Shown one piece after another: positions 9,545 to 20,576 of a stretch of DNA of 38,840 nucleotides (position 1 is the first letter of the stretch; each line of letters opens with the position of its first letter). Under the pieces are notes generated by a model. That model was not told where the DNA came from, did no database searches, and saw only the letters and a program-made list of their open reading frames with translations. This DNA comes from Spongospora subterranea (Eukaryota; Endomyxa; Phytomyxea; Plasmodiophorida; Plasmodiophoridae): assembly GCA_900404475.1 (NCBI GenBank), contig OUQQ01000125.1, positions 1 through 38,840 on the forward strand. Reading direction: 5' to 3'. Both the position numbers and the translations under genes were made by a program.

Positions 9545-10490
9545 AATCTACCCGATGCTGTTGTTGGCAGAAGATTTGCCAACAGCTCAGCTAGCCCTCC
9601 GCAAACAGTCCAATGTTTCCAGATTCAGTCGTGAGATATTCCTGAAATCGGTCACAGCGACTGGAAACAACTTGCTAGACCTATAATATCCTGTTTGTCA
9701 TTCTAGAAAGATACTCATTTCTCACACTCTACTCTGTTTATTTGGTTCTGCAAATTCCACAACTTCATAATCATATCGACTGGTTGTGATCAGTATCAAC
9801 TTTTTCAAGATGAGCCGAGCCCTTGCTGTTGTGTTTATGGTGGCAGTACTGATGCTGGCAGGTGTTCAGTCTCATGGCGGGGAGGAAGCCTCTCCAGGTC
9901 CTTATCCAGGACGTAATTGGGCAAAACAGGGTGAATGTGGTCCATATCATAACTGGGATGCTTGCCGACGTACGTATTCAATACGCCTTCCCATCCCTAA
10001 TATTTGCTGAGTAAATGGTGTTATAGCTGGATATTGCTGCAGTCAACGAGGATACTGTGGAAATTCCAAACCCTATTGCGAATGGTGCAAAGCTGAATCA
10101 GTTTTCGATTGCCAGTTTTTGCCACCAACGGATAACTGGTCAGGTTCACCCATGCCCATTCCCAAGGAAGTTCTTGATAGAAACAACAACACAATCTCTA
10201 AACTCCATACTGGCGATGACACGGAAGCCGAGCACAGACCCAGGGGTAATTCGTCCCATGACGGCAACTCGTCGGATCCATCCGGCCATGGTTCGTCGGG
10301 CCAGGCTGGAACTGTAAATCTCCCCGGGATGTCGGCAGTCCTTCCCGTTGTGCCGACTCCACCCAAGGATACCTCAGCAGGAGTACCAGCTAACGATGTG
10401 GTCGTGACCGACACGAAAAGTGGCGTTGCCCCATTGTCAATGCTCTTCCCCATTGTCTGTGTCATGATCATATCTGCCATCACCCTGTAA
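9545..10490 (+). repeat. Direct repeat unit 2 (leader plus chitin-binding gene copy B)
   Basis: Second copy of the duplicated unit described at 7785-8698, about 1.77 kb downstream in the same orientation. Upstream leader blocks are clearly related but more diverged than exon 1 and the intron. Confidence 0.75.
9810..10490 (+). CDS. Secreted GPI-anchored protein with hevein-type chitin-binding domain, copy B
   Basis: Exons 9810-9969 and 10027-10490 with a 57-nt intron encode 207 residues. Exon 1 (signal peptide and first half of the CBM18 module) is almost identical to copy A, and the introns differ at about three of 57 positions. The second half of the module reads GYCCSQRGYCGNSKPYCEWC. The following linker is longer and much changed, losing several sequons of copy A but gaining a segment near VLPVVPTPPKD. 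The end, VVVTDTKSGVA plus the hydrophobic MLFPIVCVMIISAIT tail, is again nearly identical. Surface-displayed chitin-binding protein is the best reading. The mosaic of conserved ends and diverged middle is noted under findings. Confidence 0.85.
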
Positions 10491-10787
10491 TTACATCACC
10501 AGTATTTGATGTTTCAACCCCCTAAAATCCTCATAAATACACTACTTTTGGGACTTTTGCACTTTATTTTTCAAAAAGCCGTTTGTTTTTGGGACCAGTT
10601 CCCAGTGTTATGTGCACGGTGCAACTGACTGTACTCGCCGTACCCACACCAGTCATATTGCCGTTACATCTGCTGCCTGATTTAAAGGGCGGATAACGGA
10701 CCCCTTTCGTCATCTCTCATTCGATCATTTCCATCAGCGAGGCAATATCACAGATCCGGTCGTCGATAGTAGCCAGGGGCGGGGACT

Positions 10788-11682
10788 ATGACATCGACGC
10801 TAGTCTTTCGGCAATTATTTGATCATGGCAGCTCCACGTATACGTACATTCTAGGCGATGCAGTGTTTAAAGAGGCTGTGGTAGTTGATCCTGTAGATAC
10901 GTGTATCGAACGAGATTTGAAGGTGATTTCGGAGCTTGGTCTCGATCTCAAATATGCAGTCAACACGCATGTCCATGCTGGTAGTATATTTTACTGTATG
11001 CAGAATTGTGTTCTCATGCATTTCCAGATCACATAACAGGGAGCGGCCTCATAAAGAAAAAATTACCTAGTGTTAAAAGCGTAATAAGCGTGGCTGCGAA
11101 AGCTCAGGCAGATATTCTTACAAATGACGCTGACAAGATACAATTTGGAACGTAATGATTCCTATTGCTCAGGGCTTGGTTGATTCAATACTCACACTGT
11201 TCAAGATTTTGGCTAGAATGTCGGTCGACACCAGGCCACACGTCAGGGTGCACCAGTCTTGTCTTATGTGGCGCCGAAAGGACGCCAAAAATGGTGTTTA
11301 CAGGGGATGTTCTTCTCATCAGGGGGTGTGGCAGAACTGATTTCCAAGGTGGAATTTATCATGCCATCCCTGTGCTATTGAAGCTAACGTAACATGATGA
11401 TGCTACTCAGATGGAGATAGTTCCAAACTCTACAAATCTGTCCATGAAAAGCTGTTTTCATTGCCAGACGAGACTATAGTGTATCCTGCTCATGATTATA
11501 AAGGGCTTACATCGTCGACGATTGGTGAAGAGAAAAAGTTCAATCCCCGCCTTACAAAACCACTATCGGAGTTTATCAAAATCATGTCAGAGCTAAATCT
11601 GCCTAAACCTGGCAAAATCGATGTTGCTGTTCCTGCCAACGTGAAATGTGGCATACAGGAAGCTATTACGGTATTCAATTAA
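10788..11682 (+). CDS. ETHE1: Persulfide dioxygenase ETHE1
   Basis: Four exons, 10788-10980, 11028-11151, 11206-11348 and 11411-11682, give 243 residues; introns are 47, 54 and 62 nt. The protein has the metallo-beta-lactamase fold of ETHE1: [20 protein letters not shown], then THVHADHITGSG (the HxHxDH metal ligands, completed only after removing intron 1), [27 protein letters not shown], and VYPAHDYKG with the last ligand histidine. The C-terminal KFNPRLTK and [16 protein letters not shown] are ETHE1-specific. The enzyme oxidises glutathione persulfide to sulfite with Fe(II), normally in mitochondria. This model starts directly at the catalytic domain and I see no targeting presequence, so an upstream exon may be missed or the enzyme may be cytosolic. 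The stop overlaps the convergent TPR gene by 8 nt. Confidence 0.95.
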
Positions 11683-14600
11683 TGAATAGTTTGTCGTTAA
11701 GATTAGCAATTGGAGTTGCGCCAGTTTGGATACTAGATCTCTGAACCTTGCAGATGGACGAATCCGTCACCTTTTCTGCATTGAGTTCAACATGACGTTC
11801 GGGAAAGTTTGGAACTACTATCGAAAGTCGCCGATCAGCAATCAGAGACTGAGCTTGTTTAAGATACATGGCACTTTTTGTGAACAGTCTTTCTACATGA
11901 CATATTTCGCCTACCTCTATCAAAGTCATAGCGACAAAGTCATATCTTGGTTCAGGACCTCGATCATATCTCTTCAATTGAAATAGCAGATACTTCCGGA
12001 GTTCCACTAATCTGTCGGGCGAAACAATCGGCCATCGAATAGGATGGCTTTTGCTTCCAGGATCATAATTATACTTGTCGTCATATAAATTGGTGTCTAT
12101 TCTTTGACGTCGAAAAGATCGCACCACGAACTGTCTTAGCGCGTTAGCATCAGGAACCATTGGGTTCAAAATGGACAAAGCCGATTTCATATGAAGCAGG
12201 CGAGATTCCATACGGTTAGATCGCCCGTGAGCTAGAGCTAACCGCGCGTAGTTAAGCGCTGTTTGATAATCGCGACTTTTTCCTTGACTTTTCAACATCA
12301 ACTCCAGAATATCTCCTTCACGAGGATCTTTAATTTTGTACAGCTCATGCGCATAGGCTTGTCGTACCATCATCAGCAGATTGGCGACGTTCGGTCTGTT
12401 TTCATCTTGCCCCAAAAACAACACGACCTCATCTAGAGCAGCAAAAACGAGGCTCGGCATGCTTTCCCGTCCAAGTATTCGAACATAATCGATGGTTATT
12501 CGAGCAAACACCAAAAAGCTTTCTCTGTCTTTCACTCGTAATGAGAATGATCCTAGGCGATTACCTGTTTCATCAAAGGCCATTTCTCGCGATATTTCCC
12601 AAGCCTCTACCACAACCGCGCGTTCAATATCGAATCGTTGCAATTTTGCAAATACGGCGGATAACAGATGAAGCATATTTGGGATATGATGTCTATCACG
12701 ATATAGTCTCTGGTATAAAAGAACGGCTCTTTGCACAATCCGGTTGGCACTGTCGAACTCGCCAATTCGATGGCTCGATCGTACGAGCGCCGAGATCAGG
12801 GAAAAAACAGTGTCAGGGGAAAACGGTTGATGGACATCAGCAACGGACTCAATACAGCTCAGAGTCTTGCTTAGCGCCAACTTCATGGCTAAGAAGTCAT
12901 ATGAACTTTCTAACATGTCTGATTTCGCCAGACAATACAGAATGTTCGAAGTTAGAAACTGACCTGGTCTGGGAGAAAAGTGTAAATCGGCAAGGACGGT
13001 AACCCATCGATAACAAGACTCAACACTTACTGCAGGGATGGCAGATTGTTGCCCAGATCAATGAGCACCGTCGATGCATCCTCAATACGACCAGCTCGGG
13101 CCATAGCTTCAATCAGCTCGATCGTCACCGCAGTTGATACCTCATTCCCTACTCCATAGCCTTGATCGGCTGCGTTCGCAGCGGTTTGCAACAGATCGAT
13201 CTTCTCATTGGCGCTATCGACGAAACGACTATATTCTCGAGACACCTCCAGAAGATCAATTATATTGGCGTTTCCCGACGACGCCGTCTTCCAAGCTTGT
13301 TGCCATATTTCATGGCTGGCTTTCGATCCAACTCTAATGGGGAGTTTCGTCAAGATCGTGAATTGACAATCCGAGACAATATCCCTTACTCGTTATAAAC
13401 GCGTCCCAATTGAACCAACGCGGCCAATCTGATACTGGTAATGGTCGAGATATTCAGTATATGGCGACAACATGAAGCCGCCAATTTATGTGCATGATCG
13501 CCTTTTTCCAATCGTCCACCAGCGCGTGATACGTTCGATAACGACAGCAAGATGCGAACGGTTTCCAGATTATAGGTGTCGGGCCCATAAAGTTCTCGCG
13601 CCTCGACTAGAGCTGACTCCAATAAACTCGCTGCGATTCCATAACGATGGTGAACGTTGGCCTGTAGATCAGCCAGACTTTGCAGAGCCGATATCAACAG
13701 GGTCCGGTCTGATCCGATCAGATCTCGTTTAGCAATCATTACGGTTTGCTCAAGAAGACCGGTTAATCCATTATAGTCGTTCAACGCCATGTTTAATCCG
13801 GCGAGAACCAGACTATATCTGATCAACAGGTTAACAGACTGAACTATCGTATCAGTCCACGACTTGAATTCCGTCAGAATGTCGCTGGCGCTGTGGAAAC
13901 GCTTCAAATCGAGCAGCGAATCGATCAGATCCAGTTTCGACACGAGCATGGGTTGGTTTGGCGGCAGCGATGAATGGTCGTATTGCTTAGAGCAGGCCAT
14001 CAGTGTCTCCGTTCGCCTACACAATAACCCTGAAATTCGATTAGATCACAATCACCTGTGTATTGGTGGACCATTAACTGACCTCGACCGCCTTCCAAAA
14101 CGGCGATGACCGATGCGTTTTCCGTTGGCGATAGCGTCAGGTTCACAACTGACGTGAACGCTAGTTCATGATAGCCCAAATTGGACAAGACGACGGCGGC
14201 TTGAGAGAGGGCGTGACACCGATCTTGGTCCCCGTCTACAATATCTTGAAGATGACGAACGGCCGTCGCTATTCCATCAAATGCAGTCTGGGGTGATTCT
14301 GTGTGCATGATCGCATAAACATGAACAAGTTTTCCCAGAACCACTTCATGATATCTGTGTCTGTATCCTTTCGAGCGGCTAATCGACCTAATCCACCGTC
14401 GTAGCGATGAACCCATCGCCTTCAAATCCGAATTACCCTGGCATGGGGCGATGAGTTTAACCCGTGCAGAGATCTGCTCAAGGTCATCGTAGGCGTTTTC
14501 CAACAACGATCTTCGTATTGCGGCTGCCTCGCTCTCGTCAATACTTGAACGATAACCACATGAAACCAGTACTCGACATAACAGACCTGGATTGACACCA

Positions 14601-15732
14601 ATCAGCGAAATTGCGGAGAATTCGGGGTGAAAAGTTGAAGCACCGTTCGATGATAATAGCTTTGTTATCGCGATTCGACTTTTATAAGTAAATGACGCCC
14701 CAAACTTGTCATGAGCAAGTTGAATGAGTTGGGCGGCCCATTGATCGTGAAGGCTGGGGAGAATCAGGGATCGAATCGGCTCAAACCATTGGCAGGACTG
14801 GTCCCATGCGCGACGTCGGATTATGGTCTTGACACAGCGATAGACGATTTCCTGCAGTAATCTCTCCCTCATATACCGGGATCTGACCTTGGTCCTGATG
14901 GTGTTGAGATATCTGCACCTTATCCCTGAACACCAAACAACACATAATTCACCTGGAAATCGCTCCGACAACCAATCCTACCATATTCATGCAGTATCGA
15001 CGATATTGACTTATCCATGGGGAAACTACCGCCGTTCTTCTTGCGCGGATTGATGCTGTTGAAGAGTCGCGCGAGCTTGATCATCCTGGCGTCGTAAACC
15101 GATGAACAGGACCCGTTATCATTATCCGGTAGAGTGATGCATTCCGCCATAATCATCTCTGGGCGATGACCAATTCCGGCCGATTGCTCATCGTGGTCGC
15201 CCATGAAATATAGTCTGGACGAGCTGGCGCATGAACGACAGTTGACAGTGCCATCGAACATGATTCGGACGCGATGGAGCTCCGGTCCAAGCAATGGAGT
15301 GCATTGAGCATAGACATGAACCATATTGTAGCTCAATAGTGCAGCTAATGGGATATGAACTGATGGGCCTGATTCTGTCTGAATATGGCTCATCATTGAC
15401 AGCGACCTCAGCCTCGCCGAATACTTTGAGATTTCATCTGGATTGACGAATGTCAGGTCAATCCCATCTATTGTCGTGGAATGTCGATCAACGTTTTTCG
15501 AGACAATCTCCTTCACCAGATGCATTGTCTTGACAGAAAACCGCTGGAGTATATTCTGAATTAGCAGAGCCCGACGGCGCAAGGTTTGTGGTGTGCCAGA
15601 CGGATGGTGCAGAGCGGTTTGGAATTCATTGTCAAGGTCGTGGGCGGTTGAGCGTGTATCCGCTTTGTGGAGTTGATCATAAGCGGATGACAGACCATAC
15701 CATGTCTCTAACAATGGGCAGATATCCCCCAT
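11675..15732 (-). CDS. Large helical, TPR-like orphan protein
   Basis: Five minus-strand exons, 15732-14982, 14925-14083, 14029-13390, 13333-13031 and 12968-11675, splice into one frame of 1277 codons (1276 residues). Introns are 53-62 nt and every junction has GT-AG. The middle and C-terminal two thirds are alpha-helical with repeating A/L-rich pairs such as AALVQLGRVYNE, QTALNYARLALAHG and SLADLQANVHHRYG, the look of TPR arrays. The N-terminal 330 residues show no recognised domain. I considered separase, whose N-terminus is TPR-like, but no caspase-like protease domain follows. The fourth intron donor has two candidates (GGCG or CGAG before GT); I chose the better consensus. The start is the first ATG after an upstream in-frame stop. 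Convergent with ETHE1 and divergent from RAD51D-like. Confidence 0.7.
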
Positions 15733-16109
15733 CAAGACGTCATCCCAGAACTCGTTTGATGAGATATTACAGAAACAGATTGATAAAATATCCCAGAACT
15801 ACCCCAACGCTGACCACGGCCAGAGGATTGTCTGTATATAAGTAACATTCGCTAGAACCGGACGAGATTTTATCGCAGCAAACACGAACTTATAGCGGTC
15901 AAACACCCTGTTCGAAACTTCCTTCCTTCATCCCAGGCGAAATAGTTGCGAATTTGTGGGAATGGAGGAGATGCCTGGTATTCAGTGATGCGGTTTGCCA
16001 ACGCATGCCGTCCAGCTATGTTACCGTGAGCAGTGGTGGGTGACAGTGGTAGGGGGTCCTGGGTCGGCCATACCCGCCCCTGGGCCTGGCCCTGGTCAAC
16101 CAGATTATC
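15733..16109. promoter_or_regulatory. Divergent promoter region
   Basis: The 377 nt separate the divergently transcribed TPR-like and RAD51D-like genes and should hold both promoters. A TATATAAG-like run at about 15835-15842 could serve as a TATA element; this is inference. I see no other gene. Confidence 0.35.
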
Positions 16110-17176
16110 ATGCCGTCGGCCTTGACCTTATATCATCACGCCTTGCATCAATCGCTGCTGTTTTCGTCGGGATATCCTGAACTCGACCAGCTCTTGTCCT
16201 ATTCCGGTATCGCTACTGGATTCATCGTCACCCTGAATGGGGATTCGTCGACGTTTACCACCAAGGTCGTTAATTATCAATATCGCCTCCAGCTGGTCAA
16301 ATTGACAAGTTATTGTAATAGATTATGTGGAATGCAGCTATCAACGCTGTGCAACAATCTTCATGTACTGTCGCATACCTGCATTCGACACCTCGTTTCG
16401 CAATTCAGCAAACATTACTTAGACTGTCAAGTGCTCTGCCTCTGAAGGTCAAATATCGTATTGGTGCTAACACAACCCATGCCAACTAAAAGCGATATCA
16501 AATCGCAGATATTCAATAACATCAGGTGTTTCTACGCCCCGACAATACTAACTCTTATCGACACACTGGCAAGTCTGGAAAGGGACGTCTGCCTAAGGGT
16601 GAAAACGGTCCAATCAAATGCATTGTATGAGTATTAATGCAGAGGGCCGTTGATTAGAGAAATTTATTCGCTACTGGTTTACGATTGATTTTGATTGACG
16701 ACCCGGCTGCCGTATTATCGCCCTTGGAAAATAAATGGGCAGCAAATCTCAAGGCAACGTTGATTCAGGTAGTAAATGTGCACCGCAAAATATCCTCTCA
16801 GCAAATGGCGTTGCAGATATCCAGAGAACTCGCTCGTGAGCATAAGGTCGCTATCATCACTACAAACCGCCTGGTCAAAGGCGAGACTAAGGGAAAACTC
16901 CAACCTGCATTGGGAAAGGTCGGTGCGGTTATTGTACTGCCCCTTTGAGGCGGATCGCAAAGAGGTATAAACTTTTGTCAGGTTTGGACACATCTGGCAG
17001 ACGAGGAGCTTATGATAATCCAGCATCCCCAGGACAGTAACTTGTTCAGAGCCTATAAGGTGCACCCTAAAAGTGTAAGCGCGCGCGTATTTCACATCAA
17101 CAACTTTTCAGCTGAAATCACACAAACACAGGCAGATGTAGATATTGAGCTAGACCGAATTTGGATCCATCCCTAA
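16110..17176 (+). CDS. RAD51D: RAD51D-like RecA paralogue without a canonical Walker A
   Basis: Five exons, 16110-16265, 16322-16447, 16509-16598, 16658-16918 and 16982-17176, encode 275 residues; introns are 56-63 nt. The fold order is that of RAD51 paralogues: SSGYPELDQLL before the P-loop position, then AAINAVQ, a Walker B strand LRLILIDDP, and a RAD51D-like block SPLENKW...QISRELAREHKVAIITTNRL followed by LQPALGKVWTHLADEE. In RAD51D the matching segments are SPLL, the helix before VVVTNH, and KPALGxxW. At the Walker A site the sequence is GDSSTFTTK, lacking the GK[ST] core. The protein would therefore be a structural subunit in a recombination-mediator (BCDX2-like) complex rather than an ATPase. 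It is about 50 residues shorter than vertebrate RAD51D. XRCC2 is the main alternative. Confidence 0.75.
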
Positions 17177-17269
17177 TAATTAAAGTCATTGCGTTAATGC
17201 TAAACAGATTTGAACGAATGTGTCAACATGAATCTCACATATGACCACAGTAGTTATTAGTTATGTTGC

Positions 17270-17627
17270 TCATATACCCTGACACTCATCATCAACATGT
17301 CCAGCATAACTCGAAAAACTGCAGCACGCCGGTCGATTCGCAAATTGGAAAAACGTGCTTTCGAGTACCGGATTCGGATACGACATCGCCGAGAAATTCA
17401 TCTTCATCCGCATCGAAACACGCCTCTCCAGCTTCGCAAACAAACCGGCCTGTTGCAGTATTTCAAACATGCTGATGATGAGCGTCAGGATCGCGAGAGT
17501 ATATATGAGTGAGTCGCACAGATGAATAGATCGCCAAAAAACCGGTCAATATTTTCCATGAAACGCCCCAGTCATCAAGCGTTGAACGAACAAACTCCGT
17601 CGCCTTCCCGAGTGGTGATTGCGCCAT
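17270..17627 (-). CDS. Tentative small protein, divergent from HYPK
   Basis: Exon 1 at 17627-17520 reads MAQSPLGKATEFVRSTLDDW, then a hydrophobic segment WKILTGFLAIYSS, with a GT donor. A 70-nt intron to 17450 joins AGLFAKLERRVSMRMKMNF in frame; the frame can run on to a stop at 17270 or splice again to a stop near 17292. It starts only 45 nt from the HYPK ATG on the other strand. A small membrane protein is possible, but I do not recognise a family and both ends are uncertain. An opposite-strand frame (17297-17512) competes here. Confidence 0.35.
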
Positions 17628-17672
17628 TTTACCTCTCACCCATTTGGTCAGTTTCAGTCCAAGGCGACCGAG

Positions 17673-18089
17673 ATGGCGGATGAGGTCAAGGTTGAAGCCG
17701 CGGCCGACGAGGAGAATCGCTGCGAAGAAAGGGAGGAAGCACGGGATCTGGAGCGAGTTACCGACTTTGTCGAGGAGTCGGAATTAGATGCCGATCGAAT
17801 GTCAAATGTCTAGACCCTTGTCGTTATCGCACTGTAGGGTGTTGTCGATTAATGGTTTTCCGCTTTACAGGTGATGTCCATCTTCGAAAAAGAAGAGAAG
17901 ACCAACCAAGCTGCAAAAGCGGCTCGGGACAAGGAGCTTCGTTTAGTGAAGGTCGACCCCAACAACGTCAAACTGGTTGCTGCTCAAATGGATATCGATG
18001 AGGAATTGGCTGAACAAGTATTACGTGAAAGTAGTGGCGACCCGGTTGAAGCTTTCAGGACTCTACTCAGGAGGAAAGTACTTGTATAA
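17673..18089 (+). CDS. HYPK: Huntingtin-interacting protein K homologue
   Basis: Two exons, 17673-17807 and 17871-18089, with a 63-nt intron, encode 117 residues. An acidic N-terminus leads to RDLERVTDFVEESELDADRM, the conserved HYPK signature helix; after the intron MSIFEKEEK is followed by the basic coil KELRLVKVDPNNVKLVAAQM and a C-terminal UBA-like domain (EELAEQVLRESSGDPVEAFR). HYPK binds the NatA N-terminal acetyltransferase (NAA10/NAA15) at the ribosome and acts as regulator and chaperone-like factor. The start at 17673 sits in a good context (CCGAGATGG); the upstream in-frame extension has no ATG near its beginning. Length is close to the human protein (129). Confidence 0.92.
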
Positions 18090-18268
18090 ATAGCCTAGTT
18101 CATTTCCATACAAGATGTGTGAAAGTCGTTCGATGTTTTATACTGGGGTTTTGTTTAAAAAATTTTTGTTATTGAAACTCTGCTGTTAACCTCGTTGGCT
18201 GCTGATTGTGGCCGCTCGACCCTATACAAGCAAACATGACTATGGTCGTTTTGTTCAGAACAATCGCC

Positions 18269-20371
18269 TTACCTGGTTAGCGATCGCAGATTTTCGGACA
18301 GTCGAAGGTTCTGAAATGTTTTGATGATCTCTTCCTTCTGTATTTGTGCCAGGACATGGTTGCGCTTTCTCTGAAGTTCGACCACAAATCAGTTTCTGCT
18401 CGACAATAATCTCTTTCCAAAATGCTCTCACTTCTTGAATCATTTCGCTCTTGACGCGCTGTAGCACACGACTTCGTTCGGCATCTTGATGGATCTTGGC
18501 GGCTATATGTATCCTTCTATAGTCGTCAATGCGCTTCTTCCTTCGCGTGGTCAGTTGTGTTTTGGTTTACAAAGTGTAATCTACCTCTCAACATTATCGA
18601 GTTTATCCTGAAGCTTCAGTCTTTGTTGCTCTTTCTTAATTTCTTGCTGCTCATGTCTCTTTTTATCTAGTTCGGCTTTCATTATTTGCGATTTTCGGTT
18701 TTTCTCCAGGACCTTGTTGATTTTTTTCTCCAGCTCTTTATCAGCCTCGTCCTTAATCTGTTTTCTTTTCAAATCAGCTTCCTGTCACGAAGCAGTTTAG
18801 CATCATCGAGACGGCTAAACTCAACGACAAACCCGTTTCTGCTTGTTCATATCCGACATATTAGTTTGCATATGGTCGGCGAAGTTCTCTAGCTGTCGTG
18901 ATTGCGATTCCATCTGTTCAGCCAAACGCGCTCGCTTCGCCTCGTTTTTCATCTGGTTCATTGCTAGTGTTTGTTCCACTCTTTCGCGCCTTTCCTGTGC
19001 TAAACGTGCCTTTTGCGCGATGGCCTAACCGAAATTGAGTCGCAATTATTGTGAGCTCCAAACGAAATTGTCAATAATACTGAATGTCACCATTTTCTTT
19101 TGCTCTTCCGTTTTTCTCCTCCTCATTTCATCTCTTCGCTGTAAAGCTTGAAGTTTTGTTATTATTCGGTCGTTGATTTCAGCATTGATTGCCTACATAT
19201 CAACGCTCAGCTCGCGGGATCATTGTCAACGGATGATTGATTAACTTCGGTTCTGTTTCGAAACTCCAGCTGCCTAGAATACCTTTCCTCCGATTTTTTT
19301 CTGGCGTCATTCCTAAATATTGTGAACCGGTTGCCTCTTACACAAATTTCCAGCTGATGTATATTGACCTTCGTTCTCTCTCACGTTGCCGCTGCTCTCG
19401 CTGCGCTTTCATCGATTTCGCGTATATTTCTTCTTGAAGTGCTTTCCGACGTTCCCTTTCTTTCGCTTCCTCCTGACGCATCAATCAGCTTGCAGCCCGA
19501 CCGACCAATCGATACCTTACTTCAGCCTTCCTTGCCTCCAATTGTCTAGCTTTGTCTAGCAATTCCTGCTGCATTTTTACTCGTTGCCTGTGCAGAATTT
19601 CCTCTTTGTGTTTTTGCGCCAATTCCTTCTGTTTTTGCTTTTCTTTCAAGCTGAGAGCCTTCATCTCTGTTTTCAACAACTGTTCGAGTTCCTTTTCCTG
19701 TCATAGCATATACTCTGTCAGCGTTTGCCTATGACAAACGGGATCTGCCCACCTGTCTTGCCATCAACTTCTGTAATCGGCTTTTTTCTGTCTCAATCAT
19801 ATCAGCTGTTGCTCCGCCAACAATTTTTTGTATGGCGTCTAGAGGAACGTTTTTTTTCGCCAGCTGAACGTTTTAACGGGATGAGAAGACGAACAGTAGA
19901 TACTAAAACGCACCTTGTCAATATCAAGAGGCGGCTGCCACTTACTCTCCACCAGACGAGTTCGTGTCTCCCTGACAAGCTCCAGCAATTCAAGTCTAAT
20001 TGCTCGTTGTTCAACCATTGTACAGAATTTCTTCCAGACGCTTTGATGATGAGTACCTGCGGTTTTCAGCATGTTCATAGCGGAGATTACGTACAGCGGG
20101 CGAATCTTCGGGGTCAAATTCCAGATCTTCCAATTTGATAGGAATGAGATCTTCCGCAATGATCCCCTCTCTTGCGCATGCCTAGACGCACAATATATAT
20201 ATCGAGAATTATTCAAATGAACAGCGCTACCTCTACTGATCTCGGAGAAAACCTTTGTACATATCGCAATGTGAAGTTAGAATCATGGTCCTGCAAAGTT
20301 CGTGTTCTCACAGAGCTTCTATCAGTTAAAAATCCGTTATTTGACCCCTCTTCGATTTGTTCTCTCGACAT
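18269..20371 (-). CDS. CCDC177-like coiled-coil protein, probably ciliary
   Basis: Twelve minus-strand exons (20371-20231, 20181-20057, 19995-19914, 19863-19753, 19697-19521, 19472-19369, 19312-19246, 19192-19091, 19024-18833, 18781-18585, 18540-18432, 18370-18269) give 502 residues with introns of 44-66 nt. The N-terminus contains LRYVQRFSPRSVEACAREGI followed by PIKLEDL and, 20 residues later, RYEHAENRRLELLELVRE; this resembles the conserved start of the CCDC177 family (YVLTSPRSLEAC-type motif, then RxExxxxxR). The remaining 350 residues are charged Glu/Lys/Arg/Gln-rich coiled coil. Removing the last 61-nt intron turns an apparent run-on frame into ERKRNHVLAQIQKEEIIKTF, which supports it. 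Family assignment comes from motif resemblance; a role in cilia or microtubules is inferred. Confidence 0.7.
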
Positions 20372-20576
20372 TAGGCTCGTTCTGAGATAGCAAAGCCAAT
20401 AGTTGTGTTGAAACACAATAAAAATTGCATTGGTAATCTGGATCTAAGTACTCGATCGACCCTATTATCAGCTTGAACCTTAATGTTGCAAGGGTCCAAG
20501 TATTTGAGCCCAGAAGATGCACGACATCTGGTAAACAAACACATTCTCCGGGGACAGACCAAAGATAAGTCACTTT

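Noticed and set aside
10073..10483. 136-codon frame antisense to chitin-binding copy B (and a similar 119-codon one antisense to copy A)
   Set aside because: Both are shadows of the real coding exon, favoured by its Gly/Pro/Ser-rich codons.
11675..15732. Separase identity for the TPR-like gene
   Set aside because: No His/Cys protease domain is present and the frame ends soon after the helical repeats.
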